This document shows positions 33,200 to 42,215 of a stretch of DNA of 64,000 nt, piece after piece. Below the pieces are notes generated by a model. It worked only from the letters and a program-made list of their open reading frames with translations. It was not told the origin of the DNA and searched no databases. Both the position numbers and the translations under genes were made by a program. The stretch is from an uncultured bacterium (lineage in GTDB: Bacteria; Cyanobacteriota; Vampirovibrionia; Gastranaerophilales; Gastranaerophilaceae), in assembly GCA_947073645.1 (NCBI GenBank), contig CAMTMK010000002.1, positions 49,094-113,093 on the forward strand, read 5' to 3'. Every line of letters starts with the position of its first letter. Within the stretch, counting starts at the first letter, position 1.

Positions 33200-33726
33200 T
33201 TTTTGTTTTTAAAATATGTTATCATATAACTTACAGCCAATCCGACTACGGCTCCGCCTAATACACGGATGGCTGTTTTAGATAATGCACCGTTTTTAAT
33301 ATTTTTAATTTTTGTTTTGAAAGTTTCTGTTTGAATTTTTATAAATGCATCACGTTTACGAGTTACATTATTTTTTGCTTCAAGCTCAATATTTTCAAGT
33401 ATAGTTATTGAATCAATTTCTTTTGTTATTTCTGAAATATCTTCACCAAGTTTTGTTAATTCTGTTGCTTTTTGTAATAATCCGGTTTTCTTTTTTTCCA
33501 AAGAAATAGCTTCATCTGTTAAACGCAATTTTTCGTCTATTAAGTCAAATTTTTCATCATGTAATCCAAAATTGTTGTCTTGTGCTTTTTTGAAAGCATC
33601 ACGTTCAGATTTTACATTTTTATAAATGCTATATCTTTTTATGCCTCCCCATAATATACCGCCTGTGGATGCAAGTATTAAATGTTGTTTGGTGTCAGTA
33701 TTGTTGTTAATTGGTGATATAGACAT
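33196..33726 (-). CDS. Coiled-coil protein with C-terminal membrane helix
   Basis: This is a 176-aa protein. A short hydrophobic segment near residues 15-28 is followed by a long coiled coil (~35-140; DEKFDLIDEKLRLTDEAISL) and a C-terminal transmembrane helix (IRVLGGAVVGLAVSYMITYF) before a basic tail. No family is recognised. It is 1 nt downstream of the 808-aa gene, so the two are probably co-expressed and may act together at the membrane. Confidence 0.68.
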   Translation of the reverse strand: MSISPINNNTDTKQHLILASTGGILWGGIKRYSIYKNVKSERDAFKKAQDNNFGLHDEKFDLIDEKLRLTDEAISLEKKKTGLLQKATELTKLGEDISEITKEIDSITILENIELEAKNNVTRKRDAFIKIQTETFKTKIKNIKNGALSKTAIRVLGGAVVGLAVSYMITYFKNKN

Positions 33727-33727
33727 T

Positions 33728-36154
33728 TTATCCTTTAATCATTTTATTCAACGGGCTGTTATTTGTAAAATTTATTGTTTCTACAGATTTCGGCTCGTTG
33801 TTTTTTATTTCGTATGATTTAATTGAGCGTTTACCTGTCAAACGTTTCATAAAGTTGTAGTAAGATTTTTTGAAGCCTTTTGCATTTTCCTGTTGTTCTT
33901 CAAGTTTAATCAAGTCTTCGCGTGAATGAGTTCCTACAGGAACGCCTACTGATTTTCTTGTAAGCCATTCGCCCATTGTTGTATTTGTCAATGTAATCCA
34001 GCTCATTCCGAATAATGATTTATTGTATTGGCTTCTGAATGTGCTGTTGAACAGGTCAATCAATAATGTTTGATAGAACAATCTTGAACCCTCTTGTACA
34101 AATCTTTCGGTAAATTTGGTTTTTGCACCTTCAACGTCGTTACCGTTTGATTTTAACATTACCATATTGTAGTTATCTGTCATCAAGAACCAGATTGTAG
34201 CGATTGATGCTGCTGTTTTTGCCAGGTTTGAAAGTTCGCTGTTTGAAATGTTTGACATTGTATCAACATTGAAGGCTTTCAAGATATTATCTCTTACGTA
34301 TGATTGGAATTTTTCCGGTGAAAGATTTTTCTTAGAAGCTTCTTTACCGATATTTTCAATACTTTTTGCTAATGATGATACGTCAGAAATTCTATTCATC
34401 AAACCATGTTGCGCATCTGTTAATTTAGCATCTTTTGCAATTTTCTTGCCTTGAACATCTTTGATGAATTTTTCGAGTTCGGTTGTCGGAATATTGCGTT
34501 CTTTGGCAAAATTCTTCATTATAGTGTCTAAAGTGCCTTTGTCATTTATTGCAAAGCTCAATGTTTTCGGCTTTTTAACGAACACGTTAACAACTTTCAT
34601 TACAAGGTTATATGGAAGTGTCACTGTGTTCCAAGCGAATTTGAACGGAGCGATTACAAAGTTTACAAGCGGTTTAATCTTTTTATCTTTTGCGCCTAAG
34701 CTGATAGCTTCACCGTTTGTAGCTGTTTGGGCAACTTTTTTATATTTTGATGCAAGTTCTGTGAAATGATTTTCTTCTAATACTGTTGTGATTTTATCGA
34801 GTTCTTTTTTAGAAACTGTATAGTTTGCAGTTTCTGTCATATTTTTATATGTCTTTTTAAAGAAACCTGAGAATGCTTTCCATTGTTTTTCTACTGCAGA
34901 GATTTTTCTAAGTCCTTTTACTGCAAATCCGCATGCGATAATTGCACCTGATGCTTTCATAATTGTTCCGAAAGATAGGAGCGGTTTTTGGTGTTTGTCT
35001 TTTTCTTCTTTATTTTTAGATGCTTTAAATGTTGGTTTTTGAGGTTCGATTTTAGCTTCAGGAGCATTATTTTTTGCATTTTCCGCACGTGCTTCTTCAG
35101 GAGTTAAGCGTGTAATGTGTTTACCGTTAATCAATCTTGAGAACGCTTCTGTAGTCAAGGTTGTAGCACCTGTCATCAGCATAATTCCCATTGCTGAGTT
35201 GTTAATATATTTTTGTAGTGCGCCTAAAGTAATTAATGTTATATATGCATTGAAACCAATTCTTGCAGCTTCTTGTTTAAATCTTGTTTTTTGTTCTTTT
35301 GATGCAGCTTTTTTATCATCATCCATCATACGTGATAAGTTGTAAGCATCGTTTGCCAAGAATAACGCCGGAGGCAGGCCTGAAACCAATCTGTTTAATG
35401 AACGTTCGTGTTTTGTATCGTAGTTTCCTGTTTTTGGGTCAAACATTTTTACAGATTGCTGGAACATTTTTGATGCAATATCGTCTGCGGGTTTACCTTT
35501 TAAATTTTTTGAAGTTTCGAACAATCCGCGCAAAGCATTAACTTGAGCATCAACTTTTGAACGCTGTCTGATACTTTTAAAGAATGGTGTTTCAAGAGTT
35601 TTTTCAGCCCAGCCTTTGAAAGGTTTGATTTTGCCTATAAGTCCTACTGTACCGTTTAAGATATCTGCAGGTAAAATTTTGAATGGATAAACTAAGCCAT
35701 CCCAGATTAATTGAGGAACTGTTTTTTTGCTGAAGGTAATTTTGTCACCTTCGATTTTAACCATTTTCTTTGTAAGGTCAGATTTTTTTACGTGGTTCAG
35801 TAATCCGTCAACAATTGAATGCTCGATACCTGATTTGTCTTTAATAAATCTATTAAATTCTGAAATGCTGTATTCGCCTACTTTTTTATAAGCGGGAGCA
35901 AGTCTGAGTGCAAGGCCTGTTCCTGCAAGTACACCTAAAGTTGCCAGAACGGGCTTCATTTTGTCGTCTTTTTTCTTGTTTTCCCCCTTAAAAGAAAGAC
36001 CTTTAAAAGTTGAATCTTGATGATTACTTTTTAAAGGTCTCTCGGTATTTAGATTATTTTTTAAAGACATGAACTCGGAAGGAACATAATTGGGAGATAG
36101 TTTCTCCTTTTGTCGTTGTTTGACGGTGTCGTATGTTAATTTTTTTACTAACAT
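33728..36154 (-). CDS. Large membrane-associated protein, unknown function
   Basis: This 808-aa protein is not recognised. AAGGA precedes ATG 36154. The N-terminal 60 residues are polar and contain a repeated FKG motif (STFKGLSFKGENKKK). Hydrophobic segments follow (VLATLGVLAGTGLALRL; ITLITLGALQKYI), then a linker rich in Glu/Lys/Pro and a second half whose layout echoes the first: basic helices, FVIAPFKFAWNTVTLPYNLV against LVYPFKILPADILNGTVGLI. This suggests an internal duplication. The FKG/FEG-type N-terminal motif also occurs in the large GH13-like protein at 46899. A structural membrane role is possible. Confidence 0.68.
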   Translation of the reverse strand: MLVKKLTYDTVKQRQKEKLSPNYVPSEFMSLKNNLNTERPLKSNHQDSTFKGLSFKGENKKKDDKMKPVLATLGVLAGTGLALRLAPAYKKVGEYSISEFNRFIKDKSGIEHSIVDGLLNHVKKSDLTKKMVKIEGDKITFSKKTVPQLIWDGLVYPFKILPADILNGTVGLIGKIKPFKGWAEKTLETPFFKSIRQRSKVDAQVNALRGLFETSKNLKGKPADDIASKMFQQSVKMFDPKTGNYDTKHERSLNRLVSGLPPALFLANDAYNLSRMMDDDKKAASKEQKTRFKQEAARIGFNAYITLITLGALQKYINNSAMGIMLMTGATTLTTEAFSRLINGKHITRLTPEEARAENAKNNAPEAKIEPQKPTFKASKNKEEKDKHQKPLLSFGTIMKASGAIIACGFAVKGLRKISAVEKQWKAFSGFFKKTYKNMTETANYTVSKKELDKITTVLEENHFTELASKYKKVAQTATNGEAISLGAKDKKIKPLVNFVIAPFKFAWNTVTLPYNLVMKVVNVFVKKPKTLSFAINDKGTLDTIMKNFAKERNIPTTELEKFIKDVQGKKIAKDAKLTDAQHGLMNRISDVSSLAKSIENIGKEASKKNLSPEKFQSYVRDNILKAFNVDTMSNISNSELSNLAKTAASIATIWFLMTDNYNMVMLKSNGNDVEGAKTKFTERFVQEGSRLFYQTLLIDLFNSTFRSQYNKSLFGMSWITLTNTTMGEWLTRKSVGVPVGTHSREDLIKLEEQQENAKGFKKSYYNFMKRLTGKRSIKSYEIKNNEPKSVETINFTNNSPLNKMIKG

Positions 36155-36213
36155 TTTTTAGTCCTTCCCGTCGTTCATTTTTAATCAAACAAAATTTTTT
36201 GACAACCCCATGG

Positions 36214-37017
36214 TTAAGAAATGTTACGAACAATTTCTAAAATTAGTGATTTGAATTTTGTTTTAGCGTTATTTGCAGCTTCAATAACTTCTTCGTGAGA
36301 AAGTTTTTCACCTGTTATTGAGCTTGCAGAATTTGTAATACAGCTTATTCCTAAGATATTTAATCCGCACCAGTTTGCAACGATTGCTTCGGGAACTGTT
36401 GACATACCGACAGCGTCTGCACCTAGTGTTCTAACCATATTAATTTCTGCAGGAGTTTCATATGACGGACCTGAATTTGCCCAGTATATTCCTTTTTGAA
36501 TATCTATACCAAGTTTTTGGGCACATTTTTCCGCGATTTCTATAAGGTATTTTTTATAAACTTCTGTCATATCAGGAAATCTTTCGCCAAAAGTTTCGTC
36601 ATTTGCTCCAACAAGCGGGTTTGCACCCATATAATTAATATGGTCTGTTATAATCATTAAATCAGAAGGAGAGAAACTTTCGTTTACAGCACCTGCCGCG
36701 TTAGTTAGGATTAGAGTCTTTACGCCCAATGCTTTCATAACCTTTACTGGAAATGTGATTTCCTGCATTGAATGACCTTCGTAATAATGGTTTCTGCCTT
36801 GCATTAAAACAACTTTTTTACCGTTAATTTCAGCAAAAACAAGTCTTCCTTTATGACCTTTTACGGTAGATTTGACAAAACCCGGGATTTCATTATATGG
36901 AACTGCAAAATCACAATATTCATCAGCAAGTTCGCCGAGTCCCGAGCCTAAAATAATTCCGATTTCAGGTTTGAAATTGTTAGTTTTTTCGTTTAAAAAT
37001 GCAATTGTATTTTCCAT
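36214..37017 (-). CDS. punA: Purine nucleoside phosphorylase
   Basis: This 267-aa enzyme cleaves inosine/guanosine with phosphate for salvage. The family-2 (trimeric PNP) motifs are clear: IGIILGSGLGELAD (phosphate), MQGRNHYYEGHSMQEITFPV, LTNAAGAVN, SGPSYETPAEINM and VGMSTVPEAIVA. The purine-contact Asn is in ISCITNSASS. Length is typical. GGGAG is upstream of the start. The gene lies downstream of rpoZ, separated from it by a hairpin. Confidence 0.95.
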   Translation of the reverse strand: MENTIAFLNEKTNNFKPEIGIILGSGLGELADEYCDFAVPYNEIPGFVKSTVKGHKGRLVFAEINGKKVVLMQGRNHYYEGHSMQEITFPVKVMKALGVKTLILTNAAGAVNESFSPSDLMIITDHINYMGANPLVGANDETFGERFPDMTEVYKKYLIEIAEKCAQKLGIDIQKGIYWANSGPSYETPAEINMVRTLGADAVGMSTVPEAIVANWCGLNILGISCITNSASSITGEKLSHEEVIEAANNAKTKFKSLILEIVRNIS

Positions 37018-37032
37018 ATTAACTCCCTAATC

Positions 37033-37059
37033 AAAAAGTTAGAGTTGCCCCTAACTTTT
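37033..37059 (-). terminator. Probable terminator of the rpoZ-like gene
   Basis: A 9-bp stem AAAAGTTAG/CTAACTTTT with an 8-nt loop is followed on the minus strand by T5. GC content is modest. Confidence 0.6.
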
Positions 37060-37082
37060 GTTAAAATTTATGTATTCAACAC

Positions 37083-37325
37083 TTAGCCGACTAATCTGTC
37101 GTCATCAGCTTCTGCTGCTTTTACCATGATAGCGTGCTCAACAGGATTTTCTTTTTTGTAAGATGTGTCAAAGTTTTCTTCAAAATTGAAGTCATCGTGA
37201 GCTTTTTTAGCTTGGTTTTCATCTACTAATTTTTTTGCGAGTTCTGCTATTTCATAAACAAGCTGATATCTGTTTTCAGTATTTTCGTTTAAATCCCAAG
37301 CAACTCTTATTATTTGATCCATCAT
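37083..37325 (-). CDS. rpoZ: RNA polymerase omega-subunit-like protein
   Basis: This 80-aa protein resembles the omega subunit. ENRYQLVYEIAELAKKL matches the omega core helix NRYxLVxxxAxxAxxL, and the C-terminal ENPVEHAIMVKAAEADDDRL resembles the cyanobacterial omega ending, with PVxxAI then a short acidic tail ending in (I/V)G. The family stabilises beta-prime in the polymerase. The N-terminal part (MMDQIIRVAWDLNENT) is shorter than in E. coli. GAGG is upstream. The assignment is by motif only; an unrelated small acidic protein is possible. Confidence 0.68.
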   Translation of the reverse strand: MMDQIIRVAWDLNENTENRYQLVYEIAELAKKLVDENQAKKAHDDFNFEENFDTSYKKENPVEHAIMVKAAEADDDRLVG

Positions 37326-37397
37326 AAAATTTTACCTCATTCTTTTTCTTTTAATCATATAATACAAAAAAATTTTTCGCAAGTAGTAATTATGTGT

Positions 37398-37403
37398 TAT
37401 AAT
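37398..37403 (+). promoter_or_regulatory. -10 box of mlaD-like gene, leaderless type
   Basis: TATAAT lies 6 nt before ATG 37410. The -35 (TTTCGC at spacer 17) is weak. No Shine-Dalgarno is present. Confidence 0.45.
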
Positions 37404-37409
37404 TGTTTT

Positions 37410-37985
37410 ATGAAAAATTTAAGTGATATTCATAAATATATCCGAATAGAGTTTATTATATGGTTTTTTGTTTTGTGTTTAGTTGTTACGGGGGTGAGAG
37501 TTCATAGGCACAATAAGGCAAAGGAGCTTGTTACTTATCAATTGTTTATGCCTGATGTTGATGGAATTATTGTTGGTTCTCCTGTTAAATTTATGGGGGT
37601 TCAGGTTGGATATGTTGATAAAATTAAAATTATTTCGAATGATGTTTATTTGAAAATTGTTATTACGGCTAAAGACCTTGTTCTGCCGAAAGGTTCTATT
37701 GCTACCGTTGAGTTCAGCGGAATGGGAGGGTCTAAGTCTTTGGAAGTTTATCCGCCTACGGAAGAAAGTACTGCTTCAAAAAAACTTATTGCAGTACAGT
37801 CGCCAAAGAGGTTAAATGATTCGTTAACTTTATTAAGTCAAATGTTTGATAAAATTGATTCAATTATGGGCAGAATGTCGTTTTTTGCAAATGAAGCTGA
37901 TATTAATGATATGAGTAAAGGTGTTGAAGATATTCAAAGCAATATGAATATGTTTGATGGAATGATTAAAAGGAGAGATAAATGA
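37410..37985 (+). CDS. mlaD: MlaD-like MCE-domain lipid transport protein
   Basis: This 191-aa protein has a single N-terminal transmembrane helix (IEFIIWFFVLCLVVTGVRVH) followed by one MCE domain (~40-115). The core DVDGIIVGSPVKFMGVQVGYVDKIKI is the MCE signature, and PKGSIATVEFSGMGGSKSLEV closes it. The C-terminus is helical. The family forms periplasmic hexameric rings that shuttle phospholipids with an ABC transporter (MlaEF), which is not in this window. The start was chosen at ATG 37410, because upstream frame extension lacks support. Its stop overlaps the upp start (ATGA). It probably works with the MlaA-hydrolase at 22295. Confidence 0.85.
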   Translation: MKNLSDIHKYIRIEFIIWFFVLCLVVTGVRVHRHNKAKELVTYQLFMPDVDGIIVGSPVKFMGVQVGYVDKIKIISNDVYLKIVITAKDLVLPKGSIATVEFSGMGGSKSLEVYPPTEESTASKKLIAVQSPKRLNDSLTLLSQMFDKIDSIMGRMSFFANEADINDMSKGVEDIQSNMNMFDGMIKRRDK

Positions 37986-38626
37986 GAAATGTCAGAGTGA
38001 TTAACAATCCTGTAGTGTTATTGAATTTGTGTACAATGCGTGACGAAAACACTGACAGCCAAGGGGTTAGAATTGCAACCAGAAAAATTACCAGATGTTT
38101 GTTGTATGAAGCTTCAAAAAATCTTCCTCTTGTAGAACGCGATGTTACAACTCCTTTAACAACTTTTAAGGCCAAAACGGTTGACCCTGATATTAATCTT
38201 ATAATTTCACCGATTTTGCGTGCAGGTTTAATTTTTACAGATGAAGCGATTGATATTCTTCCGCAAGCTTGTATTCGTCATATAGGAATGTACAGAGATG
38301 AGGAAACCTTAAAACCGGTTTGGTATTATAATAAAGTTCCTATGGATGCTCCAAATCCTGAAAAATTCTATGTTTATATTACAGACCCGATGCTTGCAAC
38401 GGGAAATTCTCTCCTTGAGGCAATAAGATTATATGCTGATAAAGGTATTCCGCTTGAAAATATTAAGTGCCTTTGTATAATTGCAGCTCCGCAGGGTATT
38501 GAAAATATTCACAAAAACTTTCCTGATGTTGAAATTATTACAGCATCAGTAGACGAAGGTTTGAATGAAAAAGGTTATATTGTTCCCGGTATGGGCGATG
38601 CAGGGGATAGAATTTTTAACACTTGA
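37982..38626 (+). CDS. upp: Uracil phosphoribosyltransferase
   Basis: This 214-aa enzyme makes UMP from uracil and PRPP for pyrimidine salvage. ISPILRAGLIF is the N-terminal substrate loop, YITDPMLATGNS the PRPP-binding motif, and YIVPGMGDAGDRIFNT the uracil-specific C-terminal signature. Length is standard. It overlaps mlaD by 4 nt upstream and the convergent asparaginase gene by 11 nt downstream. Confidence 0.96.
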   Translation: MRNVRVINNPVVLLNLCTMRDENTDSQGVRIATRKITRCLLYEASKNLPLVERDVTTPLTTFKAKTVDPDINLIISPILRAGLIFTDEAIDILPQACIRHIGMYRDEETLKPVWYYNKVPMDAPNPEKFYVYITDPMLATGNSLLEAIRLYADKGIPLENIKCLCIIAAPQGIENIHKNFPDVEIITASVDEGLNEKGYIVPGMGDAGDRIFNT

Positions 38627-39548
38627 TTAAAATTTCGCCAATGACTTCGCCGTGAAGGGTTTTTATTGTTCTGTCACATTGTATATCTGCCCATTTTAGA
38701 TTTTTCAAAACCTGGCAGACTACAAGTTCGCGAGCTTTCATATCGCAATCGGAAATCTTTACAACAAACGCCTGTTCTTCTTGTGTATTTACCACAATAC
38801 AAAGCCCGCCTGCGCCGACTTTTGCAATCAGACCGTCTGAATTTTGCATTACAAATGTGTCTGTTCTATCTTCTCCGCCTATTATGTATGGATTGTTCAA
38901 AAATGCATTTTTTATTTTTTCGTATTTCGGATTACAGAATACATTCAAGTATCCGTAAAGCATATTTTCTAACGGCATTGACATAATAGGAACTCCGCAG
39001 CCGTCTTTTGTAATCGGATATTCTTTTGTAACTTTGCAAAGCTCATATATTTTATTTTTTATTGCTATTTGAAGCGGGTGTTCCTGGCTGTCATAATCTG
39101 TTAAATCCCAACCGTTTGCTTTACACAGGGCAAGCATCATAACGTGTTTCCCAGAACAATTGTTTTGCAGAACATTTTCAACTTCGCCTTTTACAAGCAT
39201 ATCTTGTTGTTTTGTTTTAGAAAGTGGTTTATGCAGACCGCATTTTAATAAACTTTCATCTAATTCAAATTTTTCTAAAATTTGTTTTGCAATATTTACA
39301 TGAATATTTTCTCCTGCATGGGATGCGCAACAGAGAGCAATTTCTTCTTCTGTCAAATCAAGATTGTATTCAATAATCAGGCTTGCCTGTAATGGTTTGG
39401 CACAAGAGCGAAGGTAAAACGGACTGTTTTTTGCATCGCCTGTGAAATCAAATGCGTGTTTTTTATCTGCAAGAACTATAAATCCTCTGTGTTCCTGCTC
39501 TACAAGCCCGTCTCTTTCGTATTTAACCAAAATCTCAGGATTGAGCAT
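38616..39548 (-). CDS. L-asparaginase II-type amidohydrolase
   Basis: This 310-aa protein is of the Rhizobium etli-type asparaginase family (serine-hydrolase-like fold, distinct from AnsA/AnsB). Conserved segments include YLRSCAKPLQASLI, CCASHAGENIHVNIA, CGLHKPLSKTKQ, NNCSGKHVMMLALC and KDGCGVPIMSMPLENM. The Ser-Lys pair in RSCAKPLQ and the Cys residues fit the described zinc/serine-lysine active site. It probably releases ammonia from asparagine in the cytoplasm. Its start lies 14 nt inside the upstream gene. Confidence 0.85.
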   Translation of the reverse strand: MLNPEILVKYERDGLVEQEHRGFIVLADKKHAFDFTGDAKNSPFYLRSCAKPLQASLIIEYNLDLTEEEIALCCASHAGENIHVNIAKQILEKFELDESLLKCGLHKPLSKTKQQDMLVKGEVENVLQNNCSGKHVMMLALCKANGWDLTDYDSQEHPLQIAIKNKIYELCKVTKEYPITKDGCGVPIMSMPLENMLYGYLNVFCNPKYEKIKNAFLNNPYIIGGEDRTDTFVMQNSDGLIAKVGAGGLCIVVNTQEEQAFVVKISDCDMKARELVVCQVLKNLKWADIQCDRTIKTLHGEVIGEILIKC

Positions 39549-40281
39549 TTTTCTTTACCAATTCCAATAATTGAAACATTTTACGTTTAAGTTTAAGGTT
39601 TTCTTCTTTTAATGCTTTAATCTCATCCTGATATTTTTGAGAATCATCAGAGAATGCTGTTTCTGATTTTGGCATAACATTGTGGTCAAGAATAAACCTT
39701 TTTTGAGCTTCCTCTTTAAGTAATAATATTGATTTCAGGTCATTTTCTGTAACGTAACCCAATTCGATAAGTATTTCTCCAAATTTTTTATCGTTTGAAG
39801 CTTCGTATCTTAATATTGCCTGTCTGAGTTGGTCAATATCAATAATTCCTTTTTGTTTAAAGTATTCGCCAATCCTAAACTTGCCCGAAATATACCCTGC
39901 CATTGCATGTATTTCAGGAGAATTCGGGTTTTTTATAAAGTTTTGTTCAAGACAGAGCTGATAGTATTTTGCAATTTCTTCCATTGAAAGGAAAGTGTTG
40001 ACGGAAATTTCCAGCATACTTAAATCTTCTGCACAAAATCTTAAGAAGTTATAAGTATTATTATCAAATCCGCATTTTCTTTCAGCGAGTTCGGTTTTGC
40101 CTTTAAAAGTTATTGTAGGTACAAATGTTGAAAAAATATCATTACGGTCACTGTTTCTTAAAAATTCTTCGCACGCAAATTCACGCATTTCATCAGAAAG
40201 TTTAAGATACATAACCTGTTTAATCCAAAAAGGTACACTTAATACTTTATTCAAAAATAGAGTAAAGATGTTGTTTCTCAA
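39535..40281 (-). CDS. MshEN/GspE-N-like domain protein
   Basis: This 248-aa protein is started at TTG 40281, which has GAGGAA at good spacing; a later ATG (codon 24) is an alternative. The N-terminal ~130 residues are not recognised. Residues ~130-200 match the N-terminal domain of type II secretion/pilus ATPases: IGEYFKQKGIIDIDQLRQAI then KFGEILIELGYVTENDLKSI. That domain can bind c-di-GMP in MshE-like proteins. A C-terminal coiled coil (EIKALKEENLKLKRKMFQLL) follows. No ATPase domain is present. A link to pilus control or c-di-GMP is inferred. Confidence 0.7.
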   Translation of the reverse strand: MRNNIFTLFLNKVLSVPFWIKQVMYLKLSDEMREFACEEFLRNSDRNDIFSTFVPTITFKGKTELAERKCGFDNNTYNFLRFCAEDLSMLEISVNTFLSMEEIAKYYQLCLEQNFIKNPNSPEIHAMAGYISGKFRIGEYFKQKGIIDIDQLRQAILRYEASNDKKFGEILIELGYVTENDLKSILLLKEEAQKRFILDHNVMPKSETAFSDDSQKYQDEIKALKEENLKLKRKMFQLLELVKKNAQS

Positions 40282-40446
40282 AATTTTTTCCTCGCAAGAT
40301 ATTATTTATTATTATAACGTAAATTTGAAAATAATTCAAGACTGTAATTTTTATTATACTTTTGGCGGATATATTTCTTCTTCTTTATGCTATTGATTTA
40401 TCGGTATGAAAATTGTATTATTAATACATAATAGGAGAAGAAAGAG

Positions 40447-41604
40447 ATGAAGAAAAAGGTTTTAATTGCGGTATTAGCGCTTATTGGGATTTTGACAACT
40501 ATTAAACTTGCGGTAATTTATTATAATGCAAATTTCAATCCGTATTCTTTGCCGAGTTTTTGTTCGGTAAATGATTTTATTGATTGTGATAATATTGCAA
40601 AAACTTCAGAGTCACAGTTTTTAGGTATCCCTCTTGCTTATTGGGGAATGTTTTTGTATGCATTTATGTTGTTAATGCTATTTGTTGATAAGCTTAAAAA
40701 CTTTAAGTATTTAAAGTTTTTGGAAGTGTTTAAAAATCCTCTTTCATATATAGGTGCATTAGGGTTAATTTCGTTTGTAATTTCAATAGCTTTGCTTTGT
40801 ATAAGTTTGTTTGAGATTAAGAAGTTATGTATATTGTGTGCATTTACATATATTTTAAATCTGCTAATCGGTTGGATTGCATCTGAGGGACATTTTGTAA
40901 GTGCTGTAAAACAAAGTTTCACAGATTTTATGGATGCGGTTAAGATTAAAAAATATCTGATAGCATTTATTGCTGTTATGATTGTTGCGATGGGATTTTT
41001 AACTTATACGGCAACTTCTTTTAAGTTTGCACCTCAGGTTAAAAAACAGCTTCAATTTCAAGAATTTACAAAAGCCAAAAAGAATAAGTATGCAGTAAAA
41101 GGTAATATTCTTGGTGATAAAAATGCAAAGAAAATTATATATGTATATTCAGATTATCAATGCCCGATATGTTATGCACATAATATTATGATGCATAAAC
41201 TTGCTAAAGAAGTTAAAGGAATAAAAATTGTTCATAAAAACCTTCCGCTTGATACAGATTGTAACGGATATCTTCAATCTCCATTCCATGAAGGTTCTTG
41301 TGTTGATGCCAGATTTGCGGTGGCGGCGGAAGAACAAGGAAAGTTTTGGGAAATGAATGATATTCTTTTCCAAAATAAACCTAAAACAGAAGATGAAATA
41401 TTGAAACTTGTTGAAGGTAAAGGGTTCGATATTGAAAAGCTTCAAAAAGATGCTAATAGTGCGGAAACTGCGCTTAAAATTAAGGAAGATATACGTGAAG
41501 CTTATAAAAAAGGTATTAATGGCACGCCGACAACTATGATTAATAACAATGCTTATGTTGGAATTAAGACATATAAGGATTATGTTGAATGGGCAAAAAG
41601 ATAA
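40447..41604 (+). CDS. VKOR-DsbA fusion (disulfide bond formation)
   Basis: This 385-aa membrane protein has an N-terminal VKOR domain of about five helices with the loop cysteines Cys39 and Cys47 and the quinone-site pair CILC (Cys128, Cys131). After a further helix (~168-190) comes a periplasmic thioredoxin-fold domain with CPIC (Cys238, Cys241) and the cis-Pro loop GTPTTM, closest to DsbA/DsbG-type partners. It would oxidise exported proteins and pass electrons to quinone. VKOR-thioredoxin fusions are known from cyanobacteria and others. Prepilin 1 in this window has several exported Cys residues. The stop lies 16 nt inside queH. Confidence 0.92.
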   Translation: MKKKVLIAVLALIGILTTIKLAVIYYNANFNPYSLPSFCSVNDFIDCDNIAKTSESQFLGIPLAYWGMFLYAFMLLMLFVDKLKNFKYLKFLEVFKNPLSYIGALGLISFVISIALLCISLFEIKKLCILCAFTYILNLLIGWIASEGHFVSAVKQSFTDFMDAVKIKKYLIAFIAVMIVAMGFLTYTATSFKFAPQVKKQLQFQEFTKAKKNKYAVKGNILGDKNAKKIIYVYSDYQCPICYAHNIMMHKLAKEVKGIKIVHKNLPLDTDCNGYLQSPFHEGSCVDARFAVAAEEQGKFWEMNDILFQNKPKTEDEILKLVEGKGFDIEKLQKDANSAETALKIKEDIREAYKKGINGTPTTMINNNAYVGIKTYKDYVEWAKR

Positions 41605-42125
41605 TACTTCACGCTTGTTGTGCAATATGTTCCGGATATCCCATATCTTATTTACAAGATATGGGATATCAGGTTTGTGTATATTTTTATAATCCTAATA
41701 TTTATCCGTCAGAAGAATACCAAAAACGTCTTGAAGCTCAACGGACTTTATGTGAACATTTCGGATGTGAGCTTGTTGAGGCAGAATACAATCCTGATGA
41801 TTATTATGATTTTGTAAAAGGGTTTGAAAATGAACCGGAAAAAGGTTTAAGATGTGATAAATGCTTTGAGTTGAGATTAAGAAAAACTGCAGAGTATGCA
41901 AAGTCAATCGGAATTGATAAGTTTACAACATCCATTGTAATAAGTCCCCATAAAAACTTTGTAAAACTAACCTCAATCGGAGAAAAAATTGCACAAGAAA
42001 CGGGGATACAATATTTGGCAGTTGATTTTAAGAAGAAGGACGGATTTTTGAAAACCAATAAAATTTCTAAAGAGTTGAATTTATACAGACAGCATTACTG
42101 TGGATGCAAATTTGCATTGAGATAA
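41589..42125 (+). CDS. queH: Epoxyqueuosine reductase QueH
   Basis: This 178-aa enzyme catalyses the last step of queuosine tRNA modification and is the non-QueG form. The N-terminal LHACCAICSGYP carries Cys10 and Cys11. LRCDKCFELRLRKTA carries Cys89 and Cys92. The terminal segment RQHYCGCKFA is also conserved. The TSIVISPHKNF motif is family-typical. It overlaps the VKOR-DsbA gene by 16 nt, so both are probably on one transcript. Confidence 0.93.
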   Translation: MGKKIILHACCAICSGYPISYLQDMGYQVCVYFYNPNIYPSEEYQKRLEAQRTLCEHFGCELVEAEYNPDDYYDFVKGFENEPEKGLRCDKCFELRLRKTAEYAKSIGIDKFTTSIVISPHKNFVKLTSIGEKIAQETGIQYLAVDFKKKDGFLKTNKISKELNLYRQHYCGCKFALR

Positions 42126-42215
42126 ATCATATATTTATATTATGATTTTTGAGCAAAATAATTATATACTTGATTTAATAAAAAATATCATTAAATTAGA
42201 GAAAAAGGAAGTATC

